NCBI GenBank assembly: GCA_029339195.1
Contig: JAPTJF010000419.1
Location: 1 to 55,449, forward strand
Direction: 5' to 3'
Length of the DNA stretch: 55,449 nt
DNA from: Micractinium sp. NFX-FRZ
Lineage: Eukaryota; Chlorophyta; Trebouxiophyceae; Chlorellales; Chlorellaceae
The notes beneath the pieces are model-generated. The model saw nothing but the letters and a program-made list of their open reading frames with translations, was not told the DNA's origin and ran no database searches. The stretch's first letter is position 1. Each line of letters begins with the position of its first letter. The position numbers and the translations under genes are program-made. This document shows positions 10,766 to 21,572 of the stretch, piece by piece.

Positions 10766-12640
10766 CTGCAGTAGGGCTCGGCCTCCCCCTCTGCAGCGGC
10801 ACATGTGTGGTGGGAGGGCAGGCCAGTGTGCTGCTGCGTCAAGTGCCTACTCCAGCGATGCGGGCCGCCCCAGACCCCACACGTGCGGGAAACAAGAGCT
10901 CCAGCCACGGCAGCTCCTCAGCTGCGGTACAACAGGTGCTGCCCGCGGGCACAAGGGGCGCCGGCAGGCGGCGGCAGGCGGGCGGCGGGCGGGCGGCGGC
11001 TTCCAGATACCTCCCATCCTACCCCTCCTTCTCTCAACGAACCGCTCACCGTGCCTCCTCCGGGTTCACTGCTCCCGCACAGGCGGCTCCAAGCGCTGCA
11101 GGAGTGCGAGCAGTGAGGGGTGTGGACGGGCAGCCCGGTTGGTGATACGGCAGCCGTGTTTCAAGCATCCTCTGGCACGGAGCGCCTTGCGCTCACGAAT
11201 TTGATGCATTGCTGATGCGAAACATGCCTTCAACCGAGACTTGGCACACCAAGCGTCATAAAGCGTCAGAGGGCTGGTTTCAGCAGCTGCGCAGCTAGCT
11301 AGCTTGCTGTACAGGGATTCACACTTGCCTGAAAGTATGCAAATTGCTGCCAGGCCAAAAGCAAGGCCGCCACTGCAGCTCCGGTTGGCCATTTTGTGCA
11401 AAATGCACAGAAACGGCTGCTCGCGACCTGCCCTCCCTCCCAGGTGTGATGCAGTCCGACCTATGCGCATGGCTGGCCTGAGGGCGTGATTTAGAGCACG
11501 TCGCCTTGCCACGGTGGATGAGCGAACTACGATCGACAAGAGTACCTTCTGGTCCAGCTTCTGTGCCCTGCGCCTGCAGTACTCTGCATCTGGTCTATTT
11601 GTGCGCGCACCTATCGGAGGGGCCAGCGGAAGAAGAGGCCGGAGGAGCCTGCAGCCACTCATTTGTCATCTTGGGAGTGCGAGCTCTGTTCGAGCTGCCT
11701 GATGCCAGCACCTGCATCCTCGCGTGCGTTGGAGCGCCCTGCGCCCTGTTGGCGCCGGAGGTCTCCCGACTCCGGTCACCAGCTTCTTGCGGCAGCTGCC
11801 GCCGCCACTGCCGCCGCACCGCTGCTGCTGCTGCATCGCCAGCTTCTAGCCCGCAGGCGAGTCTACACCCGCCACTGCAATGTCTGTATGCATGCCGTGC
11901 AGGCGAACGATAAGCATGCATGGAGGCACGTGGTTGGCCTGCGCTGGGCAGACCTGTCAGCAGGCAGGCAGGCAGCCGGGCAGCTGCGGACAGTGCTGGC
12001 TGTGGCCTCCGGAAGGTGTGCCAGCAGGCGTAGGCGATGATGCCAACAGTGGTCATCCGGGAATGCATTAGCTGCCACAAGCGAGCTATTACATCATTTC
12101 GTGCGGCGTTGGCCTTTTGCGGCCCAAGCCTGCAGCAACCTCACCGGGCTCTGGTGCCGTGGATGGCACACGCACAGGCATGCCAGGCATGCTTGTGTGT
12201 TCTCAGGTGTGCTGCATATTCCAAGCGTGAAATAGTGTGACACTTACATGTGGGCGCCCATACATCAGCGACATAACTTTCAAATTCGGCACGCACGGCT
12301 CGTGTGTGTTCCTGCTTCCAGCATGTGGGTCGGGTGTATCGTTCGAGATGCGCCGCCTCGCCTACTGCGGTTGCAAGCGCAAAGGCCGCCGCCCTCAAAT
12401 CGTGGGAGGCGGGAGAGAAAAGACTGACTGCTGAAGCCGAGGGCAGATTACTAGTAATAAAAAAACATTGGCCGGGTGCATGACCTGGCACAGAATGACT
12501 GCAAGTTTCAGCAGCACTGCTCATGGTACACACAAACAAAGAATCCGGCTTCGATTCCGACGCCGGCAGCACCTGTGGTCATCAATCCATGATGACTTCT
12601 ATTATATTCATATTATCAATCAAGACGCCAGACATCTCGC
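10766..12640. other. Between wall-protein 5' end and ABCG 3' end
   Basis: This interval should hold the missing first exon(s) and promoter of the wall-protein gene and the 3' UTR of the ABCG gene. A minus-strand TGTAA at 12248-12244, about 390 nt past the ABCG stop, is a plausible end signal. A 198-codon minus-strand open frame at 11066-11662 shows no domain, splice logic or homology I recognise. I do not call it a gene. Confidence 0.4.
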
Positions 12641-15600
12641 TCACGCCAGCTCGCTTGGATCTGTGGATGGCGCCTGCTCCAGCACCGGCTGCGTGGCGCG
12701 CTTCCTTCCCCAGCCGCCGCGGCCCCGGCGCACCAGCTGCCAGCGGGGCCAGCCCTCGCGCACCGCCAGCGCGGCCCAAGAGAGCAGGAAGAGAGCCAGG
12801 AAGAAGGCGCACTGGATGCCCAGCATGCCCCAGGCCGAAGTGTCGTCTAGGGAAAAGTAGGTGAGCACCTGGGGGCAGATGGAGGGAAAAGTAGGCGGGG
12901 CACCGGCGCCTCAAATGATTGGATGGAGGTGCTGGGAGGAGGCGAGGCGTGCCACATGCAACCCGGCTGCAAGGCAGGCTGACCGCCCAGCGCGCCATCA
13001 AGCCACATCAGTGGCTGCAGAACGGACTTGAAGGAGGGTTGGCATGGCTGCACAACAGCATAGCCTGCGCCACCTCCCATCTCGGGTAGTGGTGCTCTGA
13101 TGCATCCCCCCCTCCTGCGGCCGCCGCGGTTCACAACAACCATGCCCCGCCGGCCCACACCCCACCCTTCCCTCCCCACCAAGCCCTCCCCACCGCGCAC
13201 CTCCGTGCCCCCAAACTGGCGGGGGGCCGCGCTGAACTGGTTGATCATCACAGCTCCCCATGAGTACCTCATCCAGCTCAGCACAGCGTACCACTTCCAG
13301 TACGGCGGGATGTCCTGCCACCCAATGGACAGCCCCGTGAACAGCAGCACCTGCAGTGGGAGGCAGGGCGCGGCAGCAGGTGTCGGGCAGCAGCGCCACA
13401 TGGTCAGGTGCCGTCGCCGCCGCCGCCGCAGCAGCGCCACATGATCAGGTACTGCAGCAGCCGCCGCCGCCGCCGCCGCAGCAGCAGCACCACCACATGA
13501 TCAGGTACCGCAGCAGCCGCAGCAGAAGCAAGTGCCCTTGAGTCCCATCCCCGCCTGCCCCCTTATGCTGCTGCTGTGTCTGATGTTGGTGCAGTGCTGT
13601 GCCTGCTGTGCTGTTCCCACCACTCCAACGCACCGAGATGACGTAGGCTGACAGCAGGGCGATGCAGAGGTCCAGAGTTGGGGACACAGCGGCGCAGAGA
13701 TAAGCAGACACTGCAGGCGGGGCAGCGGGTGGGCGGGCAGGCGAGGTGGGCAGTGGGAGCAGCAAGGTCGACTCTGCAGAGTGAATTTGACCAGGCTTGC
13801 ACTGGTGGGACTGGTAGATGACAGGTATGTGACCACAGCATGCACAGCACAGCGCAGCAGCACGTGCGCGGCACCAAAATGCAACCATTTGGTTCAACTT
13901 GTCTTTTCAAAAGCCGCGGCTGCGTAGCGGCTCACCCAGCCCAATGGCCAGGCCCGCCAGGTAGGGCAGCCAGAAGAGGAGGAAGGAGCCGGAGAGGCCG
14001 ACCAGGAACCACACAAACGCTGCACACACAGCAGAGGCAGGGGGGTGCAAGGTGGGGAGGGGTGCAAGATTGTGTGCCCAGGCTTGGACAGGTCGGGCAG
14101 TCTGGTGAGGCCTCTCATGGCCCGGTTATTCCCTTAGGTGACCCCACCAGGTCGCTTCCTTCCCTCCCCACTCATCCATCTGACCGCCTGCCCAAGCTCA
14201 AGCCTGCCTCCAATGTGCCCGCCCGTCTCCCTCTGTTTCAGGCACCTCCCACCCTTTGTTGCAAGCACCTGCCACCCTCTCTCATCCTGTCACCTGCCAG
14301 GAGGGGTGAGATGAGCGCCACCACCACCAGCTCCCCCACGAGCTTGGCTGCCAGGTAAGAGAAGATGGGGTACAGCCCGGCATGTCGCTCCCTGCAGTGA
14401 TGACAGGGAGCATGGCAGGGGCAGGTTACACCCTGGAAACAGGCGCAGATGGGAGGCTCGACTGGCAGGCATGCAGGCGCACCAGCGAATGGCGACGCCA
14501 TAACACTTGGATGCGGCCCGCACAGCAACCCAAGCTCTTGCCTGCCCACACGCGCTGCCAACCCCCCGCACGCCCGCCATCCGCCCGGCTGCCCCGCCTG
14601 CCTGGCCGCCTGCCTCTCCCGCTTGCCCCGCGCCCGGCTGCTCGCCGCCCCCGTACTTGCTTGCCTTACAAACAACTGGGTGTCCAGGACGAGGGAAGGG
14701 ATGAAGGTGACGGCGGCAAAGCCGGGCAGCAGGATCCAGCTGCGGGTGGGCGGGGCAAGGGTGCAGGCTTTTGAGGAATGCGGGGGCCCGTTGAAGGGGC
14801 CCGTTGAAGAGCTTCTGGGATCCTGCCAGCAGAAGGTGGTGAGGCAGGGGCTGTTGAGGCTGGTGTTCAGGAAAGAACGCTGCCTGAACAGCGGGGGGGG
14901 GTACTGGTGTTCAGGAAAGAACGCTGCCTGAACAGCTGCGGGTACATATCGTCCCCTCCTCCCTTGCCAGCTGGCACACTGCCCGCCACCACCTGGGCCC
15001 CGCTCCTCAGCAAGAGCACGCCGGTGCGCATGCACCAGCCGCCACCTCAGCCAGGGCGTGCCGCGCACACAGTGTACCGCTTGTCGTGCAGGGTGCAAGC
15101 TCACGTGTAGAGCATGGTGAAGAGGTTGTAGGAGGCGGTGGTGCCCTCCCTGGAGGCCACCCCCCTGCAGGCGGCAGCGCAGGCAGGGGCGCCAAGACTC
15201 GGCAGGTGCAGGCAGACTGGAGGGCAGCGCAGTGTAAGGCGCACGCAACGGGTGGCCGAACGTGCAGGAAGCGTGCCTGTGTGCAAGCGCCCGTGTGTGA
15301 GCACAAAGGGGGCTGCGTCGAGGGTGCAGGAAGCGGGGTCGTGTGTGATGCGCTGCCTGTGCCCCAGTGCGCAGCTTCCTCACAGGTAGAGCGTGCCGAT
15401 GAACACGGCAATGCCTAGCTTGTCTCCAATACGTGGCAGCAGGAAGAGCGGGGAGCGGTAGTCGGCGCGCATGCGGTACTGCAGGGAGGGCAGGGGGCAC
15501 GGCAGAAGGTCAGCCTGGGAAGGCAGAGCTTGGATCCGAGGCGGCGTGGACATGCATGAGCAGCGGCGTGGACCTGGAGTGTGCCTCGCAGCTGGGGGTG

Positions 15601-18594
15601 GCGTGACGGACAGGCAAGCTAGTCAGGCTGCCATGCAGACGGGCGCTGGCAGATAGTGCCGGAGAACAGAGGCGGGACTGGTTCGTCCTAGGGGATGTGA
15701 AAAGCTGTAACGACTAGACTGCTTGAGGCGGGACGCCGTGCAGGGTGTCCTCTACTGGCACTGGCATGCTGGGCCAGGCAGCTGGCATGCCCTTGACGCC
15801 TCACCCACCTTCAGCAGCACGAGGAGGCAGCCCCACGCTCCTTTGCGCCGCTCCAGCTGCTGCTCCTCTCCCAGCTGTGCCGCCCCCGCAGCCGGTGCAG
15901 GCGACGTGCGCTGCAGGGTCAGTTCTAGGGACAGCTGGCTGCTGCCACAGCCAGGCAGACCGACAGCTGGCGGGCAGTCTGACCCCTGGCTGCTGCTGCC
16001 ACCTCGGGGCAGCCTCAAACCGTGCCCAGCTCCACAGTTTCTGGAAAGCTCCCCAGACTGGCTGCCCTGCAGGCCACGGAGAGAGGGGTTGCGAGTGCCC
16101 GCCACGCCACGTCAGCACAGCAAAGCTGCGGCAGCCCTCATCTCCTGCAGGCATTTTCTTGTGCTGCAGCCCACAGCAGGGCAAGCCGCCCAAATGCTTG
16201 CTCCAGATCTGAGCCCCCAAAGCCAGTGCCCTCCTGCCTGCTCAAGCAAGCTTTCCTGGCAAGCCTGCCGAGCGGCCCATCAGTGGGAGATGGAGAGGCA
16301 CCCATGCAGCACTGCTTTGTTGGGCGCACGCCCCTCTCACCCACAACCACCCCAGGCAATCCAATAGCCAGTCATACAGCGAAACACCAGGAGATGAAGA
16401 GGCACACATCACTGCTTTAAGAGGAGTATGCCTCACCTGCTCTAGGCAATCCAGCAGCCAGTCGGGCAGGGGCAGTGTGCTGTCCAGGGCTGCTGAGGTT
16501 GCCGGCAGCAGCTGCTGCAGGTACAGTTGCGCTGGGGAGCCTGCAGGCGGGAGATTGAGCGTTGCAGGACTGGGCGGGGCAGGTGCTTTGTCTCAACAGC
16601 TGGTTGCATGAACCCTGCTTGTACCTGCACCGCTGTTGTGCTGCTCTTTACGCCCAGCGATATGGTTATCACACCGCAGCGCAGCACATACTAGCACACC
16701 ACAGCACAGCACAGCGCAGCACAGCGCAGCGATGCACACCCACCGTTGGGGCCCTGGTACACCAGCCGCCCTCCCGCCGCCATCAGCAGGGTGTCAAACT
16801 GCTCCAGCAGGCGGCCCGAGGGCTGGTGCACGCAGGCCAGCACAGTGGTGCCTCGGTCTGAAGCCCAGGCACGCAGCACTCCCACAACCTACAGGCACAG
16901 CAGCGCCAGTGGAGGGTGTAGGGCCGAGCGGCAGGCCAATGCATGTCTTTTCGATGCACTGAGTACGGAAGGCAGCTGTGCCGGCAAACCCAGCCCCTTA
17001 CACCGTGCAGCGTCCGCTCAACCCCCTGCCGTGCCCAGGACAGAGCACCAGCCCCCGTCCCCGTCCAATCCACCCCTGCAAGCCGTACCTGCAGCGCTGC
17101 GTTGCTGTCCAGGCCGCTTGTTGGCTCATCCAGGAGCAGCACAGAGGGGGAGGCCACCAGTGCGACCCCGATGCTGACGCGCCGCCGCTCGCCGCCCGAC
17201 ACGCCCCGCCGCCATGGGCCGCCGATGCGGGTGTGGCGGCACGCCTGCACAGGCAATGCAAGCGGGTCGGTGCATGCAGTTGTGCTTGTGTCACCGCGCC
17301 CTGAAATGGGCCATCCTGCAGCCTGGCTCTTGTGCCTCAAGCTGACCTCACCCCAACTTGGGTTCCCACTGCACACACTCAGCCTGGCCCCTCCCCTCGC
17401 CGGCTTGTCTCCTTCAAACTTGCCTGCAGCCCCAGCTCTCGCAGCACCGCCTCCACCCGCTCCCGCACCGCTGCCGAGGGTGTGCCCGGTGGGCTTCGTA
17501 GCTCGCATGTGTACCGCAGCATCTCTTCCACACTGAGATTGTCGATGAGCGTGTCTGCAGGTCAGGGCAGAGTGAGGGAGGTGCGGCAAGGAGGTGAGGG
17601 CTGGTGGGGGGGAGGGGCCATGGGTGGGGAGGCAGTGGGGGTGTTAGGGCAACTGGAGCTGCCGGGCCCTGCCAGGTAGGCAAAGCGCCTGGGGCCTGCA
17701 GTTTTTTTTTAAGTGTGGCACCGCAGCAGCAGGAGCGTGCGCTTTGTGTCGACGCCCCGCCTGGTAACTGAGCGCTGGGCCCCCCCACCCCACCCTCCCA
17801 CATTCCTGTGCCACGTACTGTAAGCTTGAGTCAGCGCGTGCCCAGCCAGTCCACTCGACTTCCCGCCCCCCTTTCGATCATGAAATGGAGGGCATGGCCA
17901 AGCAGAACCCTCACCCCGCACCTTCCTGCTCCACATAAGCCAGCACCCGCTGCAGCAGGGCGGGGGTCGGTTGGCGGCCCCCGTACAGCACGCTGCCGCT
18001 GGCTCGCCCTGCTGCTGCACGCCCCGCCAGCGCGTCTGCAGAGCGGCAGGCAGGCAGCGCGGTATGATAGGGAGGGAGGGCGGCGGGCCTGTCAGGTGAA
18101 GGTTCTGGCAGGGGCAGAGTGAATGGGCACCGGTGAATCGCGTGCGAACCGGTTTATTAAAGGGGCATGCTGCGGTAGACTCTCACCCATCAGTGTGCTC
18201 TTGCCGGCGCCAGAGGGCCCCAGGAGCGCGTGCATGCGCCCCGCCCGCAGGTGGCCCGTGGCTGCACTCAAGAGCTCCCGGGGCGGCCTGCCCCAGCTGC
18301 CGCTGCTGCTCACAGTCAGATTCTGTTGGAGTTGATGCGGGAAAGGCGGAGGTGCGTTCATGGCGTCAGAGGAAGCTTCATTGCATGTAAGAAGGTTGTG
18401 TGGCCGGTGAGAGGCCCCGCCGCAAGCGGCGGCGCCACCTGTCGCCACCCTTTTTACTGCCCACCCACACACTGCCCGCTCCTGCCGCTCGCGCCGCCGA
18501 TCATCGCGCGCACCTCAAACACCACATCCACGCCCCGCCTGCAGCAATCGCCGTCTTTCAGCGCGCCGCTGCTGCTTGAAGTGGCCGCTGCCAT
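12641..18594 (-). CDS. ABCG-family (White/Brown complex) half-transporter
   Basis: Membrane ATPase exporter; in plants ABCG half-transporters dimerise to move lipids, cutin precursors or hormones, but the substrate here is unknown. Coding-order exons are 18514-18594, 18187-18322, 17922-18035, 17424-17554, 17089-17244, 16744-16888, 16437-16540, 15809-16066, 15384-15478, 15105-15164, 14665-14739, 14294-14391, 13936-14019, 13634-13710, 13201-13350 and 12641-12868. They total 1992 bp and 663 aa. The nucleotide-binding domain comes first: Walker [10 protein letters not shown] (62-70), signature VSGGERRR (169-176), Walker [12 protein letters not shown] (190-200) and H-loop VHQP (226-229). The ABCG2-type membrane domain runs from about 376, with the family motif RERHAGLY near 452 and [12 protein letters not shown] late. 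Two introns fit only as GC-AG (after 17424, CAG|GCAAGT; after 14665, AAG|GCAAGC). The conserved RERHAGLY motif requires the second. Confidence 0.95.
13385..13530 (-). repeat. Imperfect tandem repeat in an ABCG intron
   Basis: Three copies of a unit of roughly 55 bp contain CCACATGATCAGGTACCGCA-like cores separated by GCC/CAG runs. They sit in the intron between exons 13634-13710 and 13201-13350. Confidence 0.7.
14863..14936. repeat. 30-bp direct repeat in an ABCG intron
   Basis: The string beginning GTGTTCAGGAAAGAACGC and ending CTGAACAGC occurs twice about 42 bp apart, separated by a G run. It is intronic. Each copy also contains a short inverted element (GTTCAGG...CCTGAAC). Confidence 0.75.
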
Positions 18595-18854
18595 ACTTCC
18601 CGGCCGAGCACCCCCTCCTGGTGTTTAAGCCGTGCAGGTGGTGCCGGCTTGCGGGGGGAGTATACTTTCGTTGCCAGGAGTTGAAGCGTCGAGCCAAGTA
18701 CTGCTCCATGGAGCTGTGCTCCTGGTGGCCACCAGGGACCCTCCTTGTGGAAGTTCAACACTGCGCTTCCCATTGGTGCGCATCCTCATGTTTGGGAACT
18801 AATCAAGCTTCTGCGTCCCATTGCCCTGCGCTTGCACTTGCAAGGCCGGGCACC
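18595..18854. promoter_or_regulatory. Bidirectional promoter region, ABCG transporter / calycin-like gene
   Basis: Only about 260 bp separate the two divergent start codons, so both promoters and both 5' UTRs must share this stretch. No defined element is claimed. Confidence 0.5.
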
Positions 18855-20998
18855 ATGGCGCCGCCAGCCTGCAGCAGCTCACGCTGCAAGGACCCAGCCG
18901 CTGGCACGTCAGGCACGTCAGGCGCCCTGCCCAGCGCACCTGATTGCCCACCAGCGAGTCAAGTGGAGGCCACGCAATCGACCCTCACTGGAAGGTGGAG
19001 GAAGGACAGGTGACAACCCGGCCGCCCGTCTTGTTCCGGCCAAGGAGCGCTGATGCGCCGGGGCCCTGGCGGTGCCCGCCGGCACAAGTACTAGCGGCAT
19101 GCATGGCCGTTTGGACCACACGCACACCGCTCCCATCGCTGCACACCAAAACCCGCATGCCAACGTACACCGCCTGGCCTGCCCCACATGTTTAGCCATC
19201 ACTGTTCAACAACAAGCCTTCTCACATGTCTCTTGCACCCCCGGTCTGCATGTCCCTTCGCGTGTCTATCCCCCTGCCATAGCCAGCCTGACTGCCCTGC
19301 CTGCCCACGGGAACTCACCCACCTCAGGCTGAGCAGTACCGACCCCTGAGCGTGTCCACTCCCCAGTTCAGCCAGCCCCTCCCTGCCCCCAGCTCCACCC
19401 ACCTGGGGCCTGCCCTGCCCTCCCGGCCTGCAGTACCGTCACCCCGCTGTCCCAAGGCTGCTAGTGAGCCCTGCCCCGACCCTGCCCTCCCCTGCCCTCT
19501 GAGGAGGCTCCTGGCCAATGCCCCCCCTGCTTCCCCCGGGCTGCAGGGCCGCCAGCGACCCCATGTGCGAGGCCTGCGACCTGGTGGAGCTTCCCTGGCT
19601 GCTGAGGAAGGCCACGGGGCTGCTCAACGTCATGGAGGTGGGAAGGGGCGTGGGTCCGGGCTGAGGTGGGTGGGTGGGGGTGGCACAGTGTTGCCAGGCT
19701 GTAGCTACTCCAACGTCACGGTGGTGGGGTGGGGTGGGGTGGGGGGTGGGCATGGAGGGCAGCCCGTACCGGGCCTCTTCGCCACGGCATCAGCAGGCAG
19801 GCTGGCATTGCGCACAGCCTCCGCTCGCTGCTGCCTGTTCCCCCGGCTGCGCACCACCCCCGCTGCCGCTGGCGCCCGCCCATGCATGCTGCCGGTGCAT
19901 CTGGCCCACAGCCTGCCTCCTAAAGCCAGAGCGCCTTGCCCGCCTGCAGGTGGAGGACAGCGAGGCGCACTTCCGCACCACCCTGAAGGCGGGGCCGGGG
20001 GGCATCATGGACATTGTGGAGAAGGTGGGTGGGCAGGGAGGGGATGGAGGGTGACGTGGTGGATGGGGGGAAGGGGGGAGGGAAAGCGACGGGGAGGAAG
20101 TGGGTGGGGAGAGGGGGAGGGTGGCATGGATGCACGCAGGAGGGAGAGTGCCAGGGAAGCGGGCAGGTGGGCGGGAGGGAGGTTGGCAGGCGGGTAGTAG
20201 GGAGTGTGCAGCCGATGTCTGGGTGGCCGAGGGGTGGAAAACAGGGTGGGTAGAGGGGGTGACTGGGGGTGGTAGGTAGCGTGCCGATGAGACGGGAGGT
20301 GGACGGCCCGTCCACGGTGGGCTGATGGGTGGGTGGCAGGGTGGAAGGGTGGGGCAGGGACAACAGTCGATTGAAAGGTCAGGTTTCCTCCGCCACCCGC
20401 ACCCGTGTATGCCTGCCCGCCCCCTGCAGTACCCGTGGAGCGGGGAGGCGGTGGAGCACCCGCGGCGGACAAGCGGCGCGGGCGGCACACCGCCCACGTG
20501 CGGCGCACCGAGGCGGGGCACCCCTGCATTGCGTGAGCGGTGCCCCAGGGTCTGTGGGAAGGCAGGTGTCAGGACTGCACGTGCCCTGACCCTGCGACAC
20601 TTGCCAGCCTGCTGTGCGTGCTGTGCCTGCTGCCGCCCTGAGGTGCCTTTACCCATTCCTCTCCCGCCCACCCTCCCCCACCCCTCACCATCCTGGCCCT
20701 CCAGCGCCTCCTGGGGAGAGCCCTTTGGAGGCGAGTGCACAGACACATTCGAGCTGTCGCCCTGCGGGGGCACGATGACTCTGCACACAGAGATGACCAT
20801 CCATAGCAGCGGGCGGAGCACGCGGTACAAGTGAGGCGCCACGGGGAGGGGGGAGCGGGGGGAGGAAGGGAATGGCGGATGCGTGGTCTGGCTCCTCCCT
20901 GACACGTGGTGTGCGCGCTTGTTGCCGCTAAGCTGCTGTTAGCTGCACGTCTCTTTGCCTGCAGCACGGTGTTCCATCGGGTACCGCCCCGCAGCTGA
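18855..20998 (+). CDS. Small calycin (lipocalin/fatty-acid-binding-like) protein
   Basis: This is a predicted 182-aa protein encoded by 18855-19009, 19547-19637, 19950-20024, 20430-20497, 20705-20830 and 20965-20998, all phase-consistent. After a Cys/Ala/Ser-rich N-terminal of about 40 residues, the core opens with LTGRWRKDR (44-52). It continues through a short helical part (LPWLLRKATGLLNVME) and then strands such as FRTTLKAG, WGEPFGGECTDTFEL, MTLHTEMTIHSSGR and NTVFHRV. A G-x-W start, a helix pair and then a run of beta strands are typical of the calycin fold that binds small hydrophobic ligands. The ligand is unknown. The ATG has a CACCATGG context. Exon 4 could end at 20532 instead, but only 20497 keeps the next exon in the right frame. 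A TGTAA lies at 21146-21150. Confidence 0.7.
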
Positions 20999-21572
20999 AT
21001 GGATCGGCAGACTGGCGTCATGCCCGCGTCAGCTGTCAGGAGGCAAGCGTCGGGTACACGTTGATCCTCAATCCCCGTGCCACTGGGTCAGGCTGGGCCA
21101 GGCAGTGCTTCTCCTGCAGTCACCACAATATTGACCTTTCATGATTGTAATGCCCTAGTAGGGTGTCCAACTCGTGGGTCCTCCGGAGGGGTGGCCCGCT
21201 GCCAAGAAGGCGCCGCTGCAGCGTGGTAAGCTGGTGGTGTGATGTGCCTCTATGAGTGCAAGGACAAGAGACGAACTTGGACCACAGTCGCAGTCACAGG
21301 AAACCAGGTGCAATGGCGCGGGTCTGGGACACCGCCGCGGCGTCCGGGGCAAGGGCTGCTGCCGTCACCGCCGCCCCCAAGGCGGCAAGTCGGGAAGCCC
21401 TTGCGCCGCTGCCAGCTCCTTCTCAGCGCCCCCGTTTTCCAATTTTGCGCCTGTGGTGCTCGCGAGAAGCTCATCAATGAGCCATCTATCCGGTACTGCC
21501 GTTCAGCATGCGTGCCAAGCTGCTTAAGAGGACTTGCGGCTCATTGCCATCCAATTCTACGCATGCGTGCCG
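20999..21572. other. Intergenic: calycin-like 3' UTR and glycosyltransferase promoter
   Basis: The tandem plus-strand genes are separated by 574 bp. Apart from the TGTAA signal, nothing specific is recognised. Confidence 0.4.
21146..21150 (+). promoter_or_regulatory. TGTAA polyadenylation signal, calycin-like gene
   Basis: This TGTAA lies about 150 nt after the stop of the calycin-like gene, in an A/T-richer patch. Confidence 0.55.

Noticed and set aside
11066..11662. Minus-strand 198-codon open frame between genes
   Set aside because: No recognisable motif, no supporting splice structure and odd composition; could be chance.
20498..20532. Longer version of calycin exon 4 ending at 20532
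   Set aside because: It shifts the following exon out of frame and hits a stop, whereas the 20497 donor keeps WGEPFGGECTDTFEL.
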